A stretch of 13,077 nucleotides of DNA from Pelagophyceae sp. CCMP2097. Lineage: Eukaryota; Sar; Pelagophyceae. The DNA is taken from contig MU657464.1 in assembly GCA_026770575.1 (NCBI GenBank), positions 45,416 through 58,492 on the forward strand, written 5' to 3'. Positions 1-6,651 of this stretch are shown here, in pieces (position 1 is the stretch's first letter; each line of letters begins with the position of its first letter). The position numbers and the translations under genes were made by a program. The notes below the pieces were generated by a model. It had not been told where the DNA came from and did no database searches. It saw nothing but the letters and a program-made list of their open reading frames with translations.

Positions 1-187
1 GGGTTTTGGCGCGCGAGGCTTGGTCCGTAGGGCCAGTGCACCACCCCGAGGGGCATTGCCACCGAGGGACGCGCCTCCAAGGTCGGGTTCCATAGATAGC
101 AAAACAGCAAATAAGTCAATAAGGACTTGAAAGATTGTATGAAATCCTATTTAAGGTCCTCAAACTTCAAAGAGTGTGTTTCCAAGC

Positions 188-269
188 CCCTGCGACGCGA
201 TGGCGATTCGGAGCGACGCGGGTCCTCATACAGTGAGGTAGTGGGACCACCACGTCGCCCGTCGCAGGG
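188..269. repeat. Nested inverted repeat (foldback)
   Basis: CCCTGCGACG at 188-197 is the exact reverse complement of CGTCGCAGGG at 260-269. Inside it, GCGAC/GTCGC, GGTCC/GGACC and CTCA/TGAG pairs continue the fold, so transcribed RNA could form a long interrupted hairpin. No protein frame runs through it. It could be a small foldback element or a structured RNA; I cannot name a family. Confidence 0.5.
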
Positions 270-299
270 CCAAAGCGCGGCCTAGAGCCGGTTTTAGTT

Positions 300-385
300 C
301 AAAAAGTCTCGCCGCTCAAGGAGTTGGTGTCGCCTTAAACGGGGTAAGACTCGCCCGCCGGAACGCGGGTTCGAATCTGGATGAA
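300..385 (+). pseudogene. tRNA-like relic (B-box present, stems broken)
   Basis: GGTTCGAATCT at 368-378 matches the RNA polymerase III B-box / T-loop consensus except for one base. Upstream lies a possible anticodon loop CTTAAAC, which would read TAA (Leu). The T-stem around the loop pairs at only two or three positions and no acceptor stem is visible, so this is not a working tRNA as read. It could be a tRNA pseudogene or the head of a tRNA-derived SINE. Confidence 0.25.
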
Positions 386-456
386 AGATGCACACTAGAG
401 ACCCAAATAACATAATTGGGTCGGACGCGACTCATTTATGTTTAATGGTGTTAGTA

Positions 457-646
457 GGAAGTTCCGTCCCCTATTGGATTCTGCTCCCTATTGGATTCGG
501 AATGGCCAATGAGAGGGCCTGAAAATGCAATTTGTTCAGAAAAAGCATTTTTGTACCAATCCAAGAGCTTAAAAAGTGTGAAAAAAGTTCAGAAGAAGGT
601 TGGAATCCAATAGGGGATCCTGAATCCAATAGGGGAAAGGACTTCC
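457..646. mobile_element. MITE-like element, TA-flanked, about 45-bp inverted repeats
   Basis: The left end (GGAAGTTCCGTCCCCTATTG..., 457 onward) and the reverse complement of the right end (GGAAGTCCTTTCCCCTATTG..., from 646 backward) match over about 45 bp with few differences. Each arm contains the motif CCTATTGGATTC twice. The dinucleotide TA lies directly outside both ends (455-456, 647-648), as expected for a Tc1/mariner-type target duplication. The 100-bp core is AT-rich and codes for nothing recognisable, so the element is non-autonomous. Confidence 0.8.
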
Positions 647-656
647 TATAGGTCTG

Positions 657-675
657 AGTTCGAGTCTACTTTTTT
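657..675 (+). other. B-box-like motif followed by T6
   Basis: AGTTCGAGTCT (657-667) resembles a polymerase III B-box, and a run of six T (670-675) follows as a polymerase III terminator would. Flanking stems do not pair as in a tRNA. It sits just outside the 457-646 element, so the element may have inserted into a tRNA-derived repeat. Confidence 0.2.
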
Positions 676-721
676 GCCAGAATCTGTAATTATTTTCTTT
701 TTATGGGTTATGGTCGTCATT

Positions 722-743
722 TGAATCGATTCTGAATCGATTC
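722..743. repeat. Tandem 11-mer with palindromic core
   Basis: TGAATCGATTC occurs twice back to back. Each unit contains the perfect 10-bp palindrome GAATCGATTC. No coding context; it could be a protein-binding site or a fragment of a larger repeat. Confidence 0.5.
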
Positions 744-766
744 CAGGGTCTAATCGCTCTTAGACG

Positions 767-880
767 CAGGGTGAATGTGAGAGTAAGATAATGGATTTTA
801 TCCAAAGGCAAACGGTCTCTGCCGCCAGTCGCTTTTTTTTTAGAAGGCAAAAGGCACTGGCGGGCCGACGTTATCTTAAA
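767..880 (-). repeat. Dispersed repeat, copy A (uninterrupted copy)
   Basis: CAGGGTGAATGTGAGAGTA (767-785) recurs exactly, inverted, at 3727-3745. The following AAGATAATGG and CAAAGGCAA recur inverted at 2355-2377. The copy has internal inverted repeats: TAAGATAA near 784 against TTATCTTA near 873, and CTGCCGCCAGT against ACTGGCGGG around a run of T. The 767-785 and AAGATAATGG blocks are adjacent here but are separated by the 2377-3722 element in the second copy, so this copy shows the uninterrupted arrangement. Confidence 0.65.
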
Positions 881-977
881 AAGGCGTTTCGCCCGCCGCG
901 CGCGTGGTTGAGTGGTGGAAAACAAAAAAAATAGAAAAATGTCTCATGAGGCGAAGGGAGAAAAAAACCTTACCGGG

Positions 978-988
978 GGATTCGAACC
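978..988 (-). other. Perfect polymerase III B-box core, degenerate tRNA relic
   Basis: On the minus strand the 11-mer equals the B-box consensus, and seven T follow about 10 nt downstream (967-961). Only two base pairs of the T-stem form, and no acceptor stem is found within 90 nt, so I read this as a tRNA-derived relic or SINE fragment, not a tRNA. Confidence 0.3.
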
Positions 989-1400
989 GGAGCCAGAATG
1001 CTGGACGCAGTTATAGCACCCCGTATCTGCATGGGAGGCTGTTTTCTAAGGTGAACATTAGAGGCTTCAGTCAATATGTAAAGTCTCGAAAGCACAAAGA
1101 AGCACAAAGAAGGGCCCATGCGCTTGGCTTAATGCATCTCGTCCAAGGCGCGCCGTGTGTGCGCCGTACATTGCACTTGTCTCGAGTATTCCCTGCCACA
1201 GGTCGATTCGAGCTGTCGGAGGGCCTCGCCACGGAGCGAGAGCATCAATCTGTCAAGCGCCTACCTGCATAGCACCAGTTTCAACGTGTACATGCCTCCA
1301 TCACCTAGGCCGCAGACGACGACGCCCCCGCCGTGTCAAGCGCCAACAAAGCGCCGCCGTCCGCCGTGGTGCATCGTCGGATCTCTGCGCCACGCCGGCG

Positions 1401-1434
1401 TGGAACATCCCAAGCCTTGGAACATCCCAGGCCT
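1401..1434. repeat. 17-bp tandem duplication
   Basis: TGGAACATCCCAAGCCT is followed directly by a second copy with one change (TGGAACATCCCAGGCCT). It lies in a stretch with no supported gene. Confidence 0.7.
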
Positions 1435-1907
1435 TTGAAACGGAAGGGCGTCCAAGTTCCAAAATCAAATAGGCGGTCGGCGGTGGCGTTGGCGCGCACA
1501 CGCGGCGCTCCCGTGACGTCGGGAGCGAGGGCACACGCCGCGCCATCCTTTGGAATCGCCCTGGTGCGGATGAGGCGACTGCATGCGACCGCGAGGCACG
1601 ACCGCGAGGTGGGCAGGGCGTCTAGGATGACGGCGCCCGCGCCGCGCCTCTTGGAGTTTATGGGCCTGTTCGGCTGCGGGGGTCGCCCGTGAGGAGCGGC
1701 GCGCACCATCGGGCATCTTCCTATGACCAACATTGACCCAACAGTCGAGCAACCTCCCTGACCCCGCCCGCGAACCCTGTAAGCACGCGGGTCGGCCGAC
1801 GCCCCGGCGCTTGCCTGGCGGTGTTGGACCATGCATAGTTCGGAACTAGAATCCCCAGTCGTCGGCCACGTGCGAAAGAGCGTGAGTACGGTATGAATCA
1901 TTTTGTT

Positions 1908-1954
1908 GGGGACCCTTCTCGGGCCCTTTTTTTGGGACCCTTCTTGGGACCTCC
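1908..1954. repeat. GGGACCCTTCTNGGG short direct repeats
   Basis: GGGGACCCTTCTCGGG (1908-1923) and TGGGACCCTTCTTGGG (1933-1948) are near-identical copies separated by a T-run. Overlapping palindromic bases (GGGACC, GGTACC) surround them. Non-coding, low-complexity. Confidence 0.5.
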
Positions 1955-2275
1955 CCGGAGGTACCTGGTGCTCACCGTCGCAGCAACGGCGACGGGGTTG
2001 GACGTCTCCACGGCACACCGCAGCGCTGACGGCGCGCAGATGATCGCGCTCCAGGCATCGCGCGGACTCGCAAGCGATTGCAAAATTGCGCGCTCAAGAA
2101 CTTCACCGTCAGCGGCTCGTTCACGCTGAGACAATGGCCGTCGGGTGCGACCTCGAGGCGACGCTCGTCGCGACGCAACAGCTCGGGACGGCCCCAAGGT
2201 GCACCACTTGGACAAGACGGGCAACTGCATTGCCATATTTGTCGCCCAAGGACGGCCGAAGACAGCCCCCAAGGC

Positions 2276-2376
2276 CGATTATCTTATATTTTAAGAAGGC
2301 AAAGGCGACAGGCACTGTCGATTCGCTTAAGTTTTAAGAACCAAAAGGCAACGGGTTGCCTTTGGCCATTATCTTA
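2276..2376 (+). repeat. Dispersed repeat, copy B (interrupted by the nested element)
   Basis: This is the inverted relative of the 767-880 repeat. It shares CCATTATCTTA, TTGCCTTTGG and a TTTTAAGAAGGCAAAGGC-like block. It contains two hairpins: CGACAG-GCA-CTGTCG (2310-2325) and an 11-bp stem CCAAAAGGCAAC / GTTGCCTTTGG (2341-2365). The continuation of the family (TACTCTCACATTCACCCTG) is found only on the far side of the 2377-3722 element, at 3727-3745, which shows that the element inserted into this copy. Confidence 0.6.
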
Positions 2377-2471
2377 AGCCGAAAGTTAAGTATTTTTATC
2401 GGGCTAAAACCGGGCTAAAACCGGTTAAAAATGGAGTTAAGTATTTTTATCGGGCCCCAAAATAAAAACTG

Positions 2472-2530
2472 ACTCTCTCCGCGATGCTAACCGAGGCGAT
2501 TTAGCATCAGCGTTTTTAACGGAGAGAGAG
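2472..2530. repeat. Subterminal interrupted palindrome
   Basis: CTCTCTCCG pairs with CGGAGAGAG, and within it GATGCTAA pairs with TTAGCATC. Together they form a two-step stem just inside the left arm of the 2377-3722 element. Such subterminal hairpins are common in non-autonomous DNA transposons. Confidence 0.55.
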
Positions 2531-2747
2531 GGTTTTTAACGCGTAATGCGTTTACGCGAGGGGCGCTTGGCCAATTGGAGGGGTGCACACGGCCGACCGT
2601 CGAGGGCATAGCCTCGGCACCGCTCCGAGACCGAGACTGCCCGCTCCGAGACTGCCCCCCCAGCGGCATTCAAGAGGCCCGGGCGTGGTTTTAGTGTGAC
2701 TGCGGCGGCGGGCTTTGAATCAGGCGAGGCACCTCGAAGGAGGCGCC

Positions 2748-3593
2748 TCACCACAGGGCGTCGCTGTCGTCGTGTTCTGACGCCGCCGCATCGCCTGCGC
2801 CGGGGGCGGCAGCGGCCGACTGGGCGGCGGGTGCCTCGGGAGCGGGCGCCTTTGGAGGCGCGAAAGCCGCGGCGACACTCTCGCGAGTGGGCACGGGCGC
2901 CTGGAGCGCGGCCCTCAAGCCCGCCCTGGCCGCGTCCTTCTCCGGGCCCTCCTCCGTTTGCGCCTGCGCCGAGGCAAGCGTCCGCAATGCGCGCGGGCGC
3001 GGCGGCAGTCTCGGTCTCGGACCGTCTCCGGGCAGTCTCGGCGCCGTCACGGAAACTCTCCGGCGCCCCTCCGGCCCGTCTCCGACGCCGGGCCGCGCCG
3101 AGCGCCGCGACGCGTTGCAGCTGCGTGCCAAGCTCGCGGTTTGGCACGAGGATCAGCGCCCGCGGGTACCGCGACGGCTCCGCGCCGCCGTCAGCCTTCG
3201 CCGCCACGGCGCGCGCCACGAGCGGCAGCAGGTACCTGGCGCCGCGGTCGGCGGCGGCGCCCTGGGCGGCGGCGGCGTTCCCGCGACGCACGCGAGCGTC
3301 TTACCCGAGCCCGTCTCGGCGCAGATGACGGCGTCGCCGCCGGAGAGTACCTTCGCGACGGCGGCGCACTGGAGCGGGTTGGGCGTCGGCCAGCGCTTCG
3401 CGGCGGCGTCTGCGACGTCGCCGCTGAGGCCCAGCGAGCCCCAGGTGTGCTCCCCCGACAGCGCACAGTCGAGAGGCGCGCGCGGCCGACGACGCGGCGC
3501 GACGCCGTACGGAGCGCCACGGACACGGAGAGCATCGCGAGCACGCGCATCCAGGCCTCTCGGACCCACTCCCGCTCCGCCGCACAGCTGCAC
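2748..3593 (-). pseudogene. Broken DEAD-box RNA helicase fragment (Q-motif, motifs I and Ia only)
   Basis: On the minus strand, residues encoded near 3450-3290 read WGSLGLS, then a Q-motif-like PTPNPLQ, then AETGSGKT (motif I, P-loop), and after an intron YLLPLV and ALILVPNRELGTQ (motif Ia). The join is exact: GTGCGT at 3291 to CGCCAG at 3236 (56-nt phase-2 intron) restores GKTLA-YLLPLV. After motif Ia the frame soon becomes Arg-rich. Motif II (DEAD), SAT and the whole second RecA domain are missing. A tail in another frame (about 2990-2748) reads like a genuine C-terminus: a Gln/Glu helix, a Pro/Ala linker and an acidic end (EHDDSDALW, then stop). The N-terminus is uncertain: a signal-like MRVLAMLSVSV at 3550 is one frame off. 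It lies wholly inside the 2377-3722 element, so it is probably a captured, internally deleted copy of a host helicase gene. Confidence 0.7.
3004..3042 (-). repeat. CCGAGACTGCC motif pair, inverted to a pair at 2623-2657
   Basis: Read on the minus strand, the motif CCGAGACTGCC occurs twice here. It occurs twice again on the plus strand at 2623-2657, where TCCGAGACCGAGACTGCC is shared with this site. The copies lie close to the point where the helicase reading frame is lost, so they may mark the breakpoints of the internal deletion. That link is inference. Confidence 0.4.
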
Positions 3594-3826
3594 TGCCTGC
3601 AGGTCTTTCGGAAAGCATGCAAGATCAAGCGTTTAGAGTTCTCAAATACTTAACTTTCGACCAAAAGCATTTTTAACCGGCTAAAAAGTTTTTATCCGGT
3701 TAAAAATACTTAACTTTCAGCTTTAGTACTCTCACATTCACCCTGTAAACTTGAAAGCTTCTTAATTTAGTAGTTAATCAAGTCTAAACCTTAGGGCCCA
3801 AATCAAAAGTCGATGAAGGCGCCAGT

Positions 3827-3898
3827 GAGTTCCCGGCCAATTGAGACAGACGTTAGGGGCACTGTGCCCGAACGTTATGTCCAAATTGGCCGGCAATT
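3827..3898. repeat. Long imperfect palindrome (cruciform-capable)
   Basis: CCGGCCAATT (3833-3842) mirrors AATTGGCCGG (3884-3893). Inside, CGTT/AACG and GGGCAC-T-GTGCCC continue the symmetry to a one-base centre, giving about 26 matches over 34-nt arms. AATTTAGTAG (near 3764) and CTACTAAAATT (near 3917) form an outer inverted pair. It lies about 200 nt upstream of the cyclophilin start and codes for nothing. It may be a small foldback transposon relic or a regulatory structure. Confidence 0.65.
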
Positions 3899-4097
3899 CC
3901 TTGCCTCCAAAGTAGGCTACTAAAATTTCGCGGTTTGAGACGTTTCTTCTTCGCGCGCTGGTCTCCGAGGCGCCAACTAATACGACTGGAGGGGGCGGCA
4001 AGAGCGCACGCGCTAAACAAAGTTATCTTCGGCGATTTCTGTTGTGCAAAATCGATCGCGACAGTGCAGGCTTGGGCGCGGGGCCCGCGCGCGCGCC

Positions 4098-5263
4098 ATG
4101 CGCGCCTCGGCGCTGCTGCTGCTGCTGTGGTGCGCCTGCGCGACGCTCGTGGACTTTGTGGTGCAGCTTTCTCCTTCGGACCCGCGCGTGTTGGCGCTGG
4201 CGGCGACCGACCGCGCTCAACTCCTGCGCCCGATGGCCTTTACGGCGCGCGTCGACGAGTTCTGGGCGCCGCTCGGGGCGATGCGTCTGCTGGAGCTTGT
4301 GGAAGCGGGACATTTGGACGGTGTGGCGTTTTTTCGGGTCATCGACAAATTCATGGCCCAGTTCGGAATCAATGGCAACCTCACGAAACAAGCAGCGTGG
4401 CGAGGCCGCGAGATCCGAGACGAGGCCCTCTCGCCGATGGCAGCAAAGGCGTCAAACGTCCGCGGCACCATATCATTTGTGAGTCCTTAGCGAGTCCTCT
4501 GCGAGCCCGGACGCGCCGGAGCGCCGGACCGCGCCGGAGCGCCGGACCCCGCGCTTTCAGGCCTGCTCGGGGCCCAACACGCGCAACACGCAGCTTTTCA
4601 TTAACTTTGGCGACAACTCGCGCCTCGACGCCCAGCGCTTCTGGCCGTAAGAAACGGCGTCCCTTGAGGGAATGCTGGGGGCCACATCGCCCGAGGCCCG
4701 GCCAGACGCGCTTGAATAGGGTGGCGGAGATCATCGACGGCGGCATGGCCACGGTAGACTTTATCCACGCCGTCGGCGAGGGCGCCCCGAAGGGCAAGGG
4801 CCCGGCGCAGGGAAGGATCCAGGCTGGCGGAGATGATTACCTCCTCAAAGAATTCCCGCAGCTCACGAGAATCGTATCGGCGCGCGTGCGCCCCGCGGCG
4901 CGGCCCGACGCCGGCGAGGTCGCCGAGGCCGCCGAAAAGAACGCCGTCGGCGAGCCGGTTGCTGAGGCGCGACCCCCCGCCGACACGGGGCGGCCCCGCG
5001 CCGACGCTGCGCGGCCCGTGCGGTCCCGCGTCGAGTCCCTGCGCGGCGCGGCGAGCCGCCAGGCCACCGGCGCGCCCAGTGGTGCGCCCGACGCCGCGCC
5101 GCCGGCCAAGGCCGCGCGCGCTTACCTCGCCGGCGCGGGGCTCGCGCTCCTCGTCGCCACCCTCGCCCTCCTCCGCGCCGCCGCATCGCGCCGCATCGGC
5201 CGCAAGCTCGAGGCGTCGAGCCTCGACGAAGCCTTCAGTATACCGCCGAGCAAGGAACATTGA
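4098..5263 (+). CDS. Secretory cyclophilin-type peptidyl-prolyl isomerase with C-terminal membrane anchor
   Basis: Three exons, 4098-4478, 4561-4646 and 4720-5263, give 336 residues. Introns are 82 nt (GTGAGT...TTTCAG, phase 0) and 73 nt (GTAAGA...AATAG, phase 2). Residues 1-21 form a signal peptide (ASALLLLLWCACATL). The isomerase domain covers about 45-212: AFFRVIDKFMAQFG holds the catalytic Arg (R80, CypA R55) and Gln (Q88), followed by NVRGTISF, GPNTRNTQLFINFGDNSRLDAQ and GEGAPKGKGPAQGRIQAGG. The Trp that binds cyclosporin in CypA is not seen at the equivalent place (SRLDAQ). The usual FG after SRLDAQ is missing, so the second acceptor may be misplaced; an alternative lies at 4695. A long Ala/Pro linker (215-285) leads to a hydrophobic helix (290-311) and a basic cytosolic tail. 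Predicted role: protein folding in the secretory pathway or another membrane compartment. It converges on the next gene, 55 nt away. Confidence 0.88.
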
Positions 5264-5318
5264 TAACCATGCGCCTCGCCGGAGATGCACCCCGTGGAGC
5301 AATGGCGCGTCTCGTTGG

Positions 5319-5980
5319 TTAGTCGTCTTCGCTGTCGTCCGAGTACGACGCCAGCGAGGAGAGGACGCTCGGCGGCGGCGCGGCCTGGGCAGCGGGGGCC
5401 GGTGCCCGGAGCTTGCGCTTGAGCTTTGGCTGCGCCGTCGTTACAGGCGCGGGCCGCTTCGCCACCGCGGCGGTCGCGGGCGCGGCGGCGTCGGCCTTTG
5501 CAGAGGCGGTCTCGTTGAAGCCGCGTCGTGCGGCTGCGAAGGAGTCGAGCTCTGCGCGGTCGCGCGACTCGTTTGCGAGTCTTGCTCTTTGGCGCTGCTC
5601 CTCGAAGAAGAGTATGTCCTCTTCCGCCAAAGCCTCTCGGGGCGCGAAGATTAGTTTGGTGTTTGCGTCGTAGGCTTCTTGGTCCTTTGCCTCCTTGTCC
5701 TGGAGCTGGTCGTAGAGCGTCTTGCCGCTGGAGAGGTGCTGCGTCCGCCGCGCCTACCGAAAACCGTAGGGACGAGCTGTCGCGGCGTCGCCGAATTGCG
5801 CTCCTCGGCCGCTCCTCCCGGGCTCGGCTGGGGGACGCGCCTCTATGATCTCCTCGGACTCTTTAGTCTCCGTGAGGCCGTGCGAGATGCCGTCGCTCGA
5901 GGAGAGCACCTACACAGCGGCGGTCCGGAGAGGCGACGCCGCAAAGGACACACCTCCGTCGACACGAAGCGCACCGCCAT
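5319..5980 (-). CDS. FAM192A/Fyv6-domain protein (PSME3-interacting-protein type)
   Basis: Exons 5980-5954, 5909-5758 and 5727-5319 give 195 residues. The start MAVRFVSTE matches the family's conserved RFVSE opening. The first intron is 44 nt (GTGTGT...GTGTAG). The second candidate intron is only 30 nt (GTAGG...CTCCAG, 5757-5728), and removing it takes out an in-frame TAG and gives PYGFRGKTLYDQL, which aligns with the family's PYDPRSLYERL. Residues 60-128 form a charged coiled-coil-like core (LQDKEAKDQEAYD, ALAEEDILFFEEQ, ELDSFAAAR). A basic stretch (KLKRKLR) could be a nuclear signal, and the end is acidic (SYSDDSEDD, then stop). In animals this family binds the proteasome activator PSME3, and the fungal Fyv6 protein works with the spliceosome, so a nuclear role is likely. 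If the 30-nt segment is not spliced, the gene is broken. Confidence 0.78.
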
Positions 5981-6216
5981 GCCACTGGCAAGGCCGCCGC
6001 CGTCGCACACAAAAAAACAAATATACAATCGCCAAAAATGCAATCGCCAAACTGGAGTCTGCACGGACCCGGTGCAGCCCCGGACGGGCCCCGCGTGTCG
6101 CAGCCGGGGCGAGAGGACGCTGTTCGACCGCAACGACGAGATATCAATAGGGGATTGCGAATCTTTTAAAAAAAATCTCCGAGGGTTGACATTGACAACT
6201 TGAAGGGGGTGCACCG
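5981..6216 (-). promoter_or_regulatory. Upstream region of the FAM192A-like gene with direct repeats
   Basis: CAATCGCCAAA occurs at 6026-6036 and again at 6041-6051, 15 nt apart and about 50 nt before the start codon at 5980, in an A-rich patch. This could be a promoter element for the minus-strand gene. No TATA box is evident. The rest, up to 6216, shows nothing recognisable. Confidence 0.3.
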
Positions 6217-6438
6217 GTGAGAAAACCACTTGATCCAAGAAGCGGGTCTGGGTACCAAAAACCTCAATAGGAATTGGATGTGTTTATATACACTTTTCTT
6301 AACTGGCTCCTGGCACTGGGACCGGAATTCCCTTTTGCCAGGGCAAACGTCAGTGACAGACGGTGTCTTTATTTCATGTCAACAGCCGCCCCTTGATGTT
6401 CAGTCTCGGCTGCCTCTTGGATCAAGTGGTTTTCTCAC
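6217..6438. mobile_element. MITE-like element with perfect 24-bp terminal inverted repeats
   Basis: The 24 bases at 6217-6240 (GTGAGAAAACCACTTGATCC and four more) are the exact reverse complement of 6415-6438. The core has a further inverted pair (CTGGCAC... / ...TTTTGCCAG, about 6308-6347) and no open frame. No clear target-site duplication is seen in the flanks, so the superfamily is unknown. It sits between the promoters of the FAM192A-like gene and the plus-strand gene that follows. Confidence 0.78.
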
Positions 6439-6491
6439 TCCCTGTAGAAGCGGTTGGAGAGTGCACGTGCCTCTGAGAGGGGCCTGCCGCG

Positions 6492-6504
6492 TCGCTTTTA
6501 GCGA
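6492..6504. promoter_or_regulatory. 13-bp inverted-repeat motif TCGCTTTTAGCGA
   Basis: This is an almost perfect palindrome, TCGCT...AGCGA, in an AT-rich intergenic patch. Its exact reverse complement, TCGCTAAAAGCGA, appears in the divergent promoter at 12401-12413. Sharing between two promoter-like regions suggests a transcription-factor site, but only two copies are seen. Confidence 0.35.
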
Positions 6505-6651
6505 TATTTACTTTAATCCGAGTCAATCAAACATATAACAGTCGGCGCGGAGGGCGGAGCGCGGGTGAAGGTGCGGATGAGAGAGTCGAAATCACGAGGA
6601 AGAACGGCGATCATCTAACCATTCCAGCTGATAACAACGCAGCGCGCGCAG

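Larger units (their letters stand above)
1..456. other. Repeat-rich leader without a recognised gene
   Basis: No reading frame here resembles a protein. The stretch is moderately AT-rich after position 400. It contains a nested inverted repeat (188-269) and a tRNA-like B-box motif (368-378), listed separately. I see no coding exon, rRNA or snRNA signature. Confidence 0.6.
890..2270. other. Gene-poor stretch, no supported coding region
   Basis: Several open frames cross this stretch, including one of 237 codons on the minus strand at 1305-2018, but they are rich in Arg, Pro, Ala and Ser, overlap on both strands and match no family I know. Short direct repeats are present (1401-1434, 1908-1954). 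A perfect B-box core, GGTTCGAATCC, reads on the minus strand at 988-978 with a T7 run at 967-961, but the stem pairing of a tRNA is absent. A short protein-like reading at 1240-1300 (+) could be an exon remnant, but I cannot support it. Confidence 0.5.
2377..3722. mobile_element. Nested transposable element with TTA target duplication, carrying a gene fragment
   Basis: The left end reads AGCCGAAAGTTAAGTATT and the reverse complement of the right end reads AGCTGAAAGTTAAGTATT. The inverted repeats agree over about 22 bp with one mismatch, then remain similar over about 75 bp (2377-2455 against 3645-3722). Both arms repeat GTTAAGTATT internally (2384 and 2436; 3645 and 3701 inverted). TTA lies directly outside each end (2374-2376, 3723-3725). 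A 3-bp TTA/TAA duplication is characteristic of the PIF/Harbinger superfamily. No transposase is visible. The interior holds a broken DEAD-box helicase gene, so this looks like a Pack-type, gene-capturing, non-autonomous element. The superfamily assignment rests on the duplication alone. Confidence 0.7.

Noticed and set aside
300..385. An intact tRNA-Leu gene
   Set aside because: Loop motifs fit, but the T-stem and acceptor stem do not pair; kept only as a relic.
1305..2018. A 237-codon open frame on the minus strand
   Set aside because: Arg/Pro/Ser-rich, crosses the 17-bp tandem and the GGGACCC repeats, no family resemblance, and overlapped by equally long frames on the other strand.
2020..2270. 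A possible small gene (plus-strand KVHHLDKTGNCIAIFV reading; minus-strand ERAILQSLASPRDAW reading)
   Set aside because: Short fragments in competing frames on both strands, no splice sites that join them, and no family match.
3935..5263. A single 442-codon plus-strand frame covering the cyclophilin region
   Set aside because: Only its 3' part is real. The N-terminal cyclophilin motifs lie in other frames and are recovered by splicing at 4479-4560 and 4647-4719.
4601..5302. A 233-codon minus-strand frame opposite the cyclophilin
   Set aside because: Antisense shadow of exon 3; composition is that of GC-rich antisense DNA.
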